This document shows, piece after piece, positions 37,731 through 48,064 of a stretch of DNA of 64,000 bases (the stretch's first letter is position 1; the number at the start of each line of letters is the position of its first letter). The position numbers and the translations under genes were made by a program. The DNA comes from Prorocentrum cordatum (lineage: Eukaryota; Sar; Dinophyceae; Prorocentrales; Prorocentraceae). The stretch lies in the NCBI GenBank assembly GCA_963575745.1, contig CAUYUJ010004335.1, positions 793,356 to 857,355 on the forward strand. The letters run 5' to 3'. The notes below the pieces were generated by a model, which made no database searches, had not been told where the DNA came from, and saw only the letters and a list, made by a program, of their open reading frames with translations.

Positions 37731-38403
37731 AATGTTCCCCAGTGCTTCCCTGACAGCTCGCATACGACGCAGTCCACTAGCGTTGCTGCACTGACGCCTC
37801 ACATTCCGCCACGCAGGCATGGCAGGGTGCGGCGTTGATCGCCCGTGGCGTCCACGATACGTCTCTGAGCTGCTGCTGCTTTACGCTGGCGAGGAAGAGA
37901 AAGGAGAGTTCCATGCCGTTCTCGCCCGCATGCCCGGGGCCTTCATCCGACGGTTCCTTCGGTTTACCAGCAGCACCCGTGAAGCTGAGCAGATCGCCGA
38001 GACCAACAGGGTCTCCAGCGGACCATGCAAGTGCCCGGCGACGACCTGGGTGCCGAGGTCCTCTTGCCTGGTGGCCAGCCGATGGCAGAGGGGCAACCGA
38101 GGAGTCGGCTGAGGCCGTGCGGGGGGAAGGGCAGGGCAAGGGCCCCGGAAGAGCGTGCGGGTCACATTGCAAGCGGAACGGCCACTTTGCAACCAGATGG
38201 GGCACTTTACAACCAGCATGGGTTTTCCCAGAAGGGCACTTCACAACCAGGAAGGCCACTTTACAACCAGGCGAGTAAACGCACATAAACGACACATGTT
38301 TTTCAGTGTCCGAAACCTCTGTGGGTCCACGTCAGGGGGGCATTTCGCTCTCTGAAGCGTGTTGGTTGTGAAATGACCCGTCTGAAGCGAGAATATGTGA
38401 AGT
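37731..38403. other. Spacer with short CACTTTACAACCAG repeats
   Basis: At 38165-38280 the block (G/C)CACTT(T/C)(A/G)CAACCAG occurs about five times, some 20-35 bases apart. Its reverse complement forms a similar small array at 54220-54320. No gene seen; the plus frame at 37819-38112 has no recognisable domain. Confidence 0.5.
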
Positions 38404-39425
38404 GGCGGATGACGGGAAGCGAGCTAAAACTCGAAGACTCGCGCGATGGACGTCTGTCGCCCAGAGGGATTGCATCAACTGGGGGGAGTCCGAGGGGGGG
38501 ACACGCGGGATGCACTCGGGATCGGGGATGTGGCGGATGACGGGAAGCGCGCTAAAACTCGAAGAGTCGCGCGATGGACGTCTGTTGGCCACATGCAGTG
38601 TCAACTGGGGGGAGTCTGAGGGGGGGACGCGCGGGGGTGCCTCGTGATTCGGGACGTGGCGGATGACGGAAAGCGCGCTAAGACTCGAAGAGTCGCGCGA
38701 TGGACGTCTGTCGCCCAAAGGGATTGTATCAACTGGGGGGGGTCTAGGGGGGGAACGCGCGGGATGCACTCGTGATTCGGGGCGTGGCGGATGACGGGAA
38801 GCGCGCTTAGACTCGAAGAGTCGCGCGATGTACGTCTGTGTGCCCAGAGGGATTGTTTGTAAAGGGGGGTGCCTGGGGGGGGAACGCTCGGGGTTGCCTC
38901 GTGATCGGGGACGTGGCGGATGACGGGAAGCGCGCCAAGACTCGAAGAGTCGCGCGATGGACGTCTGTTTGCCCAGAGGGATTTTGCATCAACTGGGGGA
39001 GGTCTGGAGGGGGAACGTGCGGCGCTGCCTCGTGGTATGACGGGAAGCGCGCCAAGACTTGAAGAGTCGCGCGATGGACGTCTGTTTGCCCAGAGGGATT
39101 TATTCATCAGGGGGAGGTCTGGAGGGGAAACGTGCGGCGCCGCCTCGTTATATTTTGCCCAGCGGATGACGGGAAGCGCGCTTAGACTCGAAGAGTCGCG
39201 CGATGGACGTTGGTCCTGGCCCGGAGGGTTGATCAACTGGGGAGGTCCAGGAGGGGAAGGGCTCGGGGTTGCTCCTCCGTCAGCCCCAGGCGGATGACGG
39301 GAAGCGCGCTTAGACTCGAACAGTCGCGCGATGGACGTTGGTCCTGGCCCGGAGGGTTTATCAACTGGGGAGGTCCAGGAGGGGAAGGGCTCGGGGTTGC
39401 TCCTTTATTCGAACCTGGCGGATTC
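38404..39425. repeat. 127-bp satellite array, eight copies
   Basis: Units begin GGATGACGGGAAGCGCGCT, contain GACTCGAAGAGTC flanked by CGCGC and GCGCG, then GATGGACGTCTG, CCCAGAGGGATT, CAACTGGGG and G-runs. Starts are 126-129 bases apart (38408, 38536, 38662, 38790, 38919), with some shorter units. The fourth and later copies diverge gradually. The last two copies have a different middle (GGTCCTGGCCCGGAGGG), as in the unit at 43.2 kb. Confidence 0.92.
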
Positions 39426-39429
39426 CCCA

Positions 39430-39790
39430 GAATGGCCATTTCGCCTGAGACATCCTCACAAAATGGAGATGTTGGAGGCTATCGTTCAAGACGATCTATA
39501 TTAAAAATGACGATTTCGCCTGAGACATCCTCAAAAAACTGGATGTTGGAATCGGTCGCGAAATCTTCGGCTCTTCGAAAATGGGGCTCTCGCCTGACAC
39601 ATCCTCGAAAAAGTGGGATGTAGAAAAAGCTGTTTTCAGACTTCTTCTGCCAAAAATGAGCGTTTCGCCTGAGACATCCTCAGAAAATTGAGCTGTTGAA
39701 ATCGTTGGCGAAACCTTCGGATTTTCGAACATGTCGATTTCGCCTGAGACATCCTCCAAAACATGAGATGCCGAAGTAGCTGTTGTACGG
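39430..39790. repeat. 75-bp satellite, block A1 (about five units)
   Basis: The core TTTCGCCTGAGACATCCTC recurs at exact or near-exact 75-base steps (39445, 39520, 39594, 39669, 39744). The unit is a multiple of three and is open on both strands: minus gives EDVSGE-type repeats, plus gives SPETSS-type repeats. Many units can pair ACATCC with GGATGT. Confidence 0.93.
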
Positions 39791-39980
39791 CATCTTTGGG
39801 GGATGCTCTTGGAGGACCTCCAAGATGGCCCCAAAGGCAAAATCATTGAAAAACCATTGGTTTTGTCAATACTTGTTTTGCTCGAGACATCCTCAAAAAG
39901 TACTCGCCCACAGCAGGTGGAGTTCACTCTCCGCGCGAGTTCAGCCCTCCCTGATGATAGCGATGGGGTTGTTGACGGTA

Positions 39981-40047
<67 letters not shown>

Positions 40048-40500
40048 CGACGGTGATGCTGATCATGATCTCGCCGTGGGTGTCAGCGCCAATTCTGAAC
40101 TCGCACGGGTAGTGAACTCCACCTGGTGCCTTTGGTGGACGTGCGGGGTGAGCGGCACGTCTGAACTCGCGCGGGTCGTGAACTCCATCTGGTACATTTT
40201 GTGGACGTTCGGGGTGAGCGCCACGTCTGAACTTGCGCGGGTAGTGAACTCTATCTGGTCCTTTTGGGGACGTTGTGGGTGAGCGGCACGTCTGAACTTG
40301 CGCGGGTAGTGAACTCCATCTGGTACCCTTTTGTGGACGTTCGGGGTGAGCGCCACGTCTGAACTTGCGCGGGTAGTGAACTCCACCTGGTACCCCCTGT
40401 GAACGTTTAGGAAGAGCGCCTACGTGACATGTGACTCTAATGTTGGTGCACGTTCTTGCCAAGCTCTTCGATTTCACGCGCTTCCCGTCCATGTCAAGAA
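39791..40500. repeat. Link, GAT tract and 66-bp satellite (first copy)
   Basis: A conserved link (CTCCAAGATGGCCCCAAAGG, CAGCAGGTGGAGTTCACTC) leads into GAT repeats (39980-40050). Five 66-bp units with CGTCTGAACTTGCGCGGGTA and GTGAACTCCATCTGGTAC follow (starts 40095, 40161, 40227, 40292, 40359). A closing segment (CGTGACATGTGACT, TTCACGCGCTTCCCGT) ends the block. Confidence 0.9.
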
Positions 40501-40504
40501 AGGT

Positions 40505-41214
40505 TTCCCGGAATGGCCATTTCGCCTGAGACATCCTCACAAAATGGAGATGTTGGAGGCTATCGTTTAAGACGCTATACGTTAAAATGACGATTTCGCC
40601 CGAGACATCCTCAAAACAACTGGATGTTGAATTCGGTAGCGAAATCTTCGGCTCTTCGAAAATGGGGCTCTCGCCTGAGACATCCTCGAAAAAGTGGGAT
40701 GTAGAAAAAGCTGCTTTCAGACCTCTTATGCCAAAAATGAGTGTCTCGCCTGAGAGATCCTCAGAAAATGGAGATGTTGAAGTCGCTGGCGAAACCTTCG
40801 GGTCTTCGAAAATGTCGACTTCGCCTGGGACATATTCCAAAAAAAGAAAAAAGAAGTAGCTGTTGTACGGCATCTTTGGGGGATGCTCTTGGAGGGCCTC
40901 CAAGATGGCCCCAAAGGCAAAATCATTGAAAAACCATTGGTTGTTCAATACTTTTGTTCAAAAGTAAGCGTTTCGCTCGAGACATCCTCCAAAAATACTC
41001 GCCCACAGCAGGTGGAGTTCACTCCCCGCGCGAGTTCAGCCCCTCCTGATGATAGCGATGAGGTTGATGACGGTAATGATGATGATGCTGTTGATGATGA
41101 TGATGGTGATGGTGATGATGATGATGACGACAATGGTGATGATGATGGTGGTGTTGGGGATGATGATGATGATGATGATGATGATGGTGATGACGATGAT
41201 GATGATGATGACGG

Positions 41215-41250
<36 letters not shown>

Positions 41251-41690
41251 CGACGGTGATGATGATCATGATCTCGCCGTGGGTGTCAGCGCCAATTCTG
41301 AACTCGCGCGGGTAGTGAACTCCACGTGGTGCCTTTGGTGAACGTGCGGGGTGAGCGGCACCTCTGAACTCGCGCGGGTCGTGAACTCCATCTGGTACAT
41401 TTTGTGGACGTTCGGGGTGAGCGCCACGTCTGAACTTGCGCGGGTAGTGAACTCTATCTGGTCCCTTTGGGGACGTTGCGGGTGAGCGGCACGTCTGAGC
41501 TTGCGCGGGTAGTGAACTCCATCTGGTACCCTTTGTGGACGTTCGGGGTGAGCGCCACGTCTGAACTTGCGCGGGTAGTGAACTCCACCTGGTACCCCCT
41601 GTGAACGTTTGGGAAGAGCGCCTGCGTGACATGTGACTTTGATGTTGGTGCACGTTCTTGCCAAGCTCTTCGATTTCACGCGCTTCCCGT
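40505..41690. repeat. Second copy of 75-bp / GAT / 66-bp composite block
   Basis: Same order as the first copy: 75-bp units (40505-40860), link, longer GAT tract (41060-41270), 66-bp units (41280-41610), closing segment. Identity to the first copy is high over most of its length; the GAT tract is the main length difference. Confidence 0.9.
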
Positions 41691-41699
41691 TCATGTCAA

Positions 41700-42270
41700 G
41701 ATTCCCAAAACGAGCGTTTCGCTCGAGACATCCTCACAACATCGTGAAGTTGGGGGTCGTATCTTAAGACGTCGTTTGCTAAACATTGGCGTTTCGCTCG
41801 AGACATCCCCAAACAATCGGGATGCCGAAATCGACGTCCTAATTCTCGGTTCCTCGAAACTGGGCGTCTCGCCCGAGACATCCTCGATAAACTGGGATGC
41901 CGACACAGCTCTTGTAAGGCATCTTTTCGGAGCGATCTCGGATGACCCCCAAGATTGCCCAAGAAGCGGAAACATCGAAAAACCCAGTTGTGTTTAACAT
42001 GTTCGTTGGAACATCAGCGTTTCACTCGAGACATCGCTTACACAATGCCTTCGAACGGACCAAAACGAGCGTTTCGCCTGAGAGTTCCTCGCCAAATCGT
42101 GAAGTTGGGGGTCGTGTCTTAAGACGTCGTATGTTAAACATGAGCGTTTCGCCTGAGACATCCTCAAACCATCGGGATCTTGAAATCGCTGGCCTAATTT
42201 TCGGAACTTCAAAAACGGCCGTTTCGCCTGAGACATCCTCGGACAAAAATGGGATGTCGAAAGAGCTACT
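41700..42270. repeat. 75-bp satellite variant B (GCGTTTCGCTCGAGACATCC)
   Basis: The same 75-base step (41722, 41797, 41872), but the core reads GAGCGTTTCGCTCGAGACATC, whose GAGCG-TTT-CGCTC start can fold as a hairpin. Two sub-blocks lie on either side of a non-repeat join at about 41900-42060. Confidence 0.88.
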
Positions 42271-43199
42271 ATGAGACATATTTTCGGGGTGTTCTTGGAT
42301 AGCCTTGTATATGATACTTGGTCCCTGTATATGATACTGGTGGTCCTTGTATATGGTTGTATATGGTACTTCCTCTATATTAAGTTCTTGTATGTGATCG
42401 CCCTTGTGTATGATGTCTCTTGGCAGGGCTCTTGGAGGCCTCTTGGGGCGTGTTGGAGGCCTTTTGGGCCGTCTGAAGGCCATCTTGGGCCGCCTTGGAG
42501 CGATTCTGGGCTATCTCGGTGGCCTGGGTGGGCTTCCTGGGCCGTCATTGAAAACCTGGACAATCCCAGAGATACGCTATGGCCGCCCAGGGACCCCCTG
42601 GAGTAGGGGCGGTGCAGTCGCCTATACGCGAGACGACGGGTGGGCGGCCCCTTAGTTGTATATGATCTTGTTTGAATATGGCCTTCGTTGTGTATGATCT
42701 TCCTCGTGTACGATGGTCCTTGTATATGATACTTCCTCTATATTAAGTTCTTGTATATGATCGTATTGTGAGGCTCTGCTGGGCAGTCGTGAGGGCCGTC
42801 TGCTCCTCGCGTTCCTCCATCTCCTTCGCCCCCTCCTACTCGAACACATCAGATAAGTAAACGTTTCGCTCGAGACATCCCCCTTGCAAATGCTTTTGAG
42901 GAGGTCTTCTAAAACGTACCAGAGCCTCTTCCTCCTGTGTGTGCGTGTGTGTGCCTTCGGACGGGCCTTCGAACACATCAGATAAGTGAGGGATAGATGG
43001 ACGACATTGGAGGCGTACAAAGAAGTGAGGAGGATAATCAGGACTCTCCTTGTGGACGTTCGGGGAGCGCGTGTCCGTAGGTATCCCCTGTGGACGTTCG
43101 GAGAGCTCGCCTACATTACATTTTATCATGATGATGCTGCACGTTCTTGCGCAGCTCTGTCCTTTCACGCGCTTCCCGTTCATGTCAGGAAAGGTTTTG
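42271..43199. repeat. Composite segment E/F, duplicated at 45021-45995
   Basis: Contains several TTGTATATGAT-type short repeats, an antisense stretch of the 12-bp motif (42420-42560: GGCCTCTTGGGGCG, GGGCCGTCTG), then TTGTATATGATCTTG and TGTGGACGTTCGG segments and the same closing TTCACGCGCTTCCCGTTCAT. The copy at 45 kb has the same order. Confidence 0.85.
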
Positions 43200-43345
43200 C
43201 CTGGCGGATGACGGGAAACGCGCTTAGACTCGAAGAGTCGCTCGATGGACGTTGGTCCTGGCCCGGAGGGAAATTATCAACTGGGGAGGCCCAGGAAGGG
43301 AAGGGCTCGGGGTTGCTCCTCCGTCAGACCCTAGCGGATTCCCGA
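43200..43345. repeat. Single 127-bp satellite unit between composite blocks
   Basis: One unit with GGATGACGGGAAACGCGCTT and GACTCGAAGAGTCGCTCG, of the GGTCCTGGCCCGGAGGG subtype. It joins the E/F segment to the next 75-bp block. Confidence 0.88.
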
Positions 43346-44462
43346 GAATGGCCATTTCGCCTGAGACATCCTCGCAAAATGGAAATGTTGGAGGCTATCG
43401 TTTCAGACGTTTTATGTTAAAAATGACGGTTTCGCCTTAGACATCCTCAAAACATCGGGATATTGAAATCGGTCGCGAAATCTCCGGATCTTCGAAAATG
43501 GGGCTCTCGCCTGAGACATCCTCGAAAAAGTGGGATGTCGAAAAAGCTGCTTTCAGACCTCTTATGCCAAAAATGAGCGTTTCGCCTGAGACATCCTCAG
43601 AAAAGGGACATGTTGAAATCGTTTGTGAAACCTTCGGGTTTTTGAACATGACGATTTCGCCTGAGACATCCTCCAAAAAATGGCATGCCGAAGAAGCTGT
43701 TGTACGGCATCTTAGGGTGATGCTCTTGGAGGCCCTCCAAGATGGCCCCAAAGGCAAAACCATTGAAAAACCATTGTTGTTATCAATACTTTTGTTCAAA
43801 AGTAAGCGTTTCGCCCGAGACATCCTCAAACATACTCGACCACAGCAGGTGGAGTTCACTCCCCGCGCGAAATCGGCCCTCCCTGATGATAGCGATGAGG
43901 TTGATGACGGAAGTGATGATGATGGTGATGATGATGATGCTGATGATGATGATGATGACGACGACGATGATGATGATGGTGGTGTTGGTGATGATGATGA
44001 TGACGATGATGATGATGATGATGATGATGATGACGACGGTGGTGATGATCATGATCTCGCCGTGGGTGCCAGCGCCAATTCTGAACTCGCGCGGGTAGTG
44101 AACTCCACCTGGTGCCTTTGGTGGACGTGCGGGGTGAGCGGCACGTCTGAACTCGCGCGGGTCGTGAACTCCATCTGGTACATTTTGCGGACGTTCGGGG
44201 TGAGCGCCACGTCTGAACTTGCGCGGGTAGTGAACTCTATCTGGTCCCTTTGGGGACGTTGTGGGTGAGCGGCACGTCTGAACTTGCGCGGGTAGTGAAC
44301 TCCATCTGGTACCCTTTGTGGACGTTCGGAGTGAGCGCCACGTCTGAACTTGAGCCGGTAGTTAACTCCACCTGGTACCCCCTGTGAACGTTTGGGAAGA
44401 GCGCCTATGTGACATGTGACTTTAATGTTGGCGCACGTTCGCGCGTCCCGTTCATGTCAAGA
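43345..44462. repeat. Third copy of 75-bp / GAT / 66-bp composite block
   Basis: 75-bp units at 43361, 43436, 43511, 43586 and 43661 (all exactly 75 apart), the conserved link, a GAT tract (43905-44055) and five 66-bp units (44090-44380). Confidence 0.92.
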
Positions 44463-45020
44463 AAGGTTCCCAACACGAGCGTTTCGCTTGAGACATCCTC
44501 ACAAAATCGTGAAGTTGGGGGTCGTGTCTTAAGACATCGTTTGCTAACAATGGGCGTTTCGCTCGGGACATCCTCAAACAATCGGGATGTCCAAATCGAC
44601 GTCCTAATTCTCGGTTCCTCGAACATGGGCGTCTCGCCCGAGACATCCTCGATAAACTGGGATGCCGACTAAGGCATCTTTTCGGAGCGATCTCGGATGA
44701 CCCCCAAGATGGCCCAAGAAGCGAAAATATTGAAACAAAAACATTGTTTTAACAGTTTCTTTGGAAAAAACAACGTCTCACTCGAGACATCGCTTACAAA
44801 ATGCCTTCGAACGGGCCAAGACGAGCGTTTCGCCTGAGACGTCCTCGCCAAATCGTGAAGTTGGGGGTCGTGTCTTAAGACGTCTTATGTTAAACATGAG
44901 CGTTTCGCCTGAGACATCCTCAAAAAATCTGGATATGAAATCGCTGGCCTAATTTTCGGAACTTCAAAAACGGCCGTTTCGCCTGAGACATCCTCGGAAA
45001 AATGGGATGTCGAAAGAGCT
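44463..45020. repeat. 75-bp satellite variant B, second copy
   Basis: Repeats the arrangement of 41700-42270 with a small deletion near 44670. The GCGTTTCGCTCGAGACATCC and GCGTTTCGCCTGAGACATCC subtypes alternate. Confidence 0.88.
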
Positions 45021-45995
45021 GCTATGAGACATATGTTCGGGGTGTTCTTGGATAACCTTGTATATGATACTTGGTCCTTGTATGCCATACTGGTGGTCCT
45101 TGTATATGATACTTCCTATATATATATGTATATATCTATATATATATATACACCTATTCAGTTCTTGTATATGGTCGCCCTTGTCTATGGCATTCCTTGT
45201 ATATGATGTCTCTTGGCAGGGCTCTTGGAGGCCTCTTGGGGCGTGTTGGATGCCTTTTGGGCCGTCTGGAGGCCATCTTGGGCCGCCTTGGAGCGATTCT
45301 GGGCTATCTTGGTGGCCTGGGTGGGCTTCCTGGGTCGTCATTGAAGCCCTGGACAATCCCAGAGATACGTTATGGCCGCCCAGGGGCCCCCAGGAGCAGG
45401 GGCGGTGCAGTCGCCTATATGCGAGACGGCGGGTGGGCGGCCCCTTAGTTGTATATGATCTTGTTTGAATATGGCCTTCGTTGTATATGATCTTCCTCGT
45501 GTGCGATGGTCCTTGTATATGATGTTTCCTCTATATTAAGTTCTTGTATATGATCATATTGTGAGGCTCTGTTGGGCAGTCGTGAGGGCCGTCTGCTCCT
45601 CACGTTCTTCCATCTCCTTCGCCCCCTCCTACTCGAACGCATCAGATAAGTAAACGCTTCGCTCGAAACATCCCCCTTGCAAATGCTTTTGAGGAGGTCT
45701 TCTAAAACGTAACAGAGCCTCTTCCTCCGGTGTGTGTGCGTGTGTGTGCCTTCGGACGGGCCTTCGAACACATCAGATAAGTGAGGGATAGACGGACGAC
45801 ATTGGAGGCGCACAAAGAAGTGAGGAGAATAATCAGGACTCTCCTTGTGGACGTTCGGGGAGCGCGTGTCCGTAGGTATCCCCTGTGGACGTTCGGAGAG
45901 CTCGCCTACATTACATTTTATCGTGATGATGCTGCACGTTCTTGCGCAGCTCTGTCCTTTCACGCGCTTCCCGTTCATGTCAGGAAAAGGTTCCC
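45021..45995. repeat. Composite segment E/F, second copy
   Basis: Near-identical in order to 42271-43199. A TATATA microsatellite at about 45115-45155 has expanded in this copy only. Confidence 0.85.
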
Positions 45996-48060
45996 CAACT
46001 GAGCGTTTCGCTCGAGACATCCTCACAGCATCGAGAAGTTGGGGGTCGCATCCTAAGACGCATTTGGCTAAAAATGGGCGTTTCGCTCGGGACGTCCCCA
46101 AACAATCAGGATCTCGAAATTGCTCGCCTAATGACGGGAAGCGTGCTAAGACTCGAAGAGTCGCGCGATGGACGTCTGTTGGCCAGAGGCGGTGTCAACT
46201 GGGGGGTGTCTGAGGGGGGGGCGAGCGGGGTTGCCTCGTGATGACGGGAAGCGCGCTAAGACTCGAAGAGTCGCGCGATGGACGTCTGTTGGCCAGAGGC
46301 AGTGCCAACTGGGGGGAGCCTGAGGGGGGGGCGCGCGGGCTTGCCTCGTGATTCGGGACGTGGCGGATGACGGGAAGCGCGCTAGGACTCGAAGAGTCGC
46401 GCGATGGACGTCTGTCGCCCAGAGGGATTGTATCAACTGGGGGGGTCTGAGGGGGGGACTCGCGGGGCGCACTCGGGATCGGGGGCGTGGCGGATGACGG
46501 GAAGCGCGCTAAGACTCGAAGGGTCGCGCGATGGACGTCTGTCGCCCAGAGGGATGACGGGAAGCGCGCTAAGACTCGAAGGGTCGCGCGATGGACGTCT
46601 GTTGGAAAACCATAGGCAGTTTGTAAAGGGGGGGGGTCTGGGGGGGGGGGGGGGGCGCGCGGGGTTGCCTCGGGATCGGGGGCCTGGCGGGTTCCCCAAA
46701 TGAGCGCTTCGCTCGAGACATCCTCACAGCATCGAGAAGTTGGGGGTCGCATCTTAAGACGTCGTTCGCTAACCAAAAGAAAGCGTTGCGCTCGGGACGT
46801 CCCCCAACAATCAGGATCTCGAAATCGCTCGCCTAATGACGGGAAGCGCGCTAAGACTCGAAGATTCGCGCGATGGACGTCTGTTGGCCAGATGCAGTGT
46901 CAACTCGGGGGAGCCTGAAGGAGGGGCGCGCGGGGTTGCCTCGTGATCCGGGACGTGGCGGATGACGGGAAGCGCGCTAAGACTCGAAGAGTCGCGCGAT
47001 GGACGTCTGTCGCCCAGAGGGATTGCATCAACTGGGGGGGGTCTGAGGGGGGAACGCGCGGGGCGCGCTCGGGATCGGGGACGTGGCGGATGACGGGAAG
47101 CGCGCTAAGACTCGAAGGGACGCGCGATGGACGTCTGTCGCCCAGAGGGATGACGGGAAGCGCGCTAAGACTCGAAGGGTCGCGCGATGGACGTCCGTTG
47201 GAAAGCCATGGGAAGTTTGTAAGGGGGGGGGTCTGGGGGGGGGGGGGGGGGGCGCGCGGGGTTGCCTCGGGATCGGGGACCTGGCGGGTTCCCCAAATGA
47301 GCGCTTCGCTCGAGACATCCTCACAGCATCGAGAAGTTGGGGGTCGCATCTTAAGACGTCGTTCGCTAACCAAAAAAAAGCGTTGCGCTCGGGACGTCCC
47401 CCAACAATCAGGATCTCGAAATCGCTCGCCTAATGACGGGAAGCGCGCTAAGACTCGAAGAGTCGCGCGATGGACGTCTGTCGCCCGGAGGGATTATATC
47501 AACTGGGGGGGGGGTCTGGGGGGGAACGCTCGGGATCGCCTCGTGGTCCTGGACCTGACGGTAGACGGGGGGCGCGCTGAGACTCGAAGAGTCGGGCGAT
47601 GGACGGCTGTCGCCCAGAGGGATTACGATTACATCAACTGGGGAGGGTCTGGGGGGGGGGGGGAACGCGCGGGATCGCCTCGGGGTCAGGGGCCTGGCGG
47701 ATGACGGGAAGCGCGCTAAGACTCGAAGAGTCGCGCGATGGACGTCTGTCGCCCAGAGGGATTGCATCAACTGGGGGGAGTCTGAGGGGGGAACGCGCGG
47801 GGCGCACTCGGGATCGGGGACGTGGCGGATGACGGGAAGCGCGCTAAGACTCGAAGAGTCGCGCGATGGACGTTGTTTATCGGCCCGGAGGGGAAATATT
47901 TATCAAGTCGGGGGGTCCAGGGGGGGAGTGGTGGCGGGGTCGGGCTCGGGCCGCGAGGGGGCGGATGACGGGAAGCGCGCTTAGACTCGAAGAGTCGCGC
48001 GATGGGCGTTGTTCACGGGCCCGGAGGGGAAATATTTATCAAGTGGGGGGGAAATATTTA
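45996..48060. repeat. Main 127-bp satellite array with inserted 75-bp units
   Basis: About fifteen units with GACTCGAAGAGTCGCGCGATG, interrupted at about 46000-46130, 46695-46835 and 47285-47430 by one or two 75-bp variant B units. A block of about 595 bp (46490-47090 against 47085-47700) is itself duplicated, including long G-runs near 46628-46660 and 47222-47255. Some units are shortened to about 60 bases. Confidence 0.9.
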
Positions 48061-48064
48061 GCCC

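Noticed and set aside
39430-43735. Hammerhead ribozyme in the 75-bp unit (CCTGAGACATCC looked suggestive)
   Set aside because: The CTGANGA core is not matched (no G at the required place) and no GAAA/UH partner is positioned correctly.
38404-48060. CRISPR-like regular repeats
   Set aside because: Units are contiguous and homologous over their full length, without unique spacers; the host is eukaryotic.
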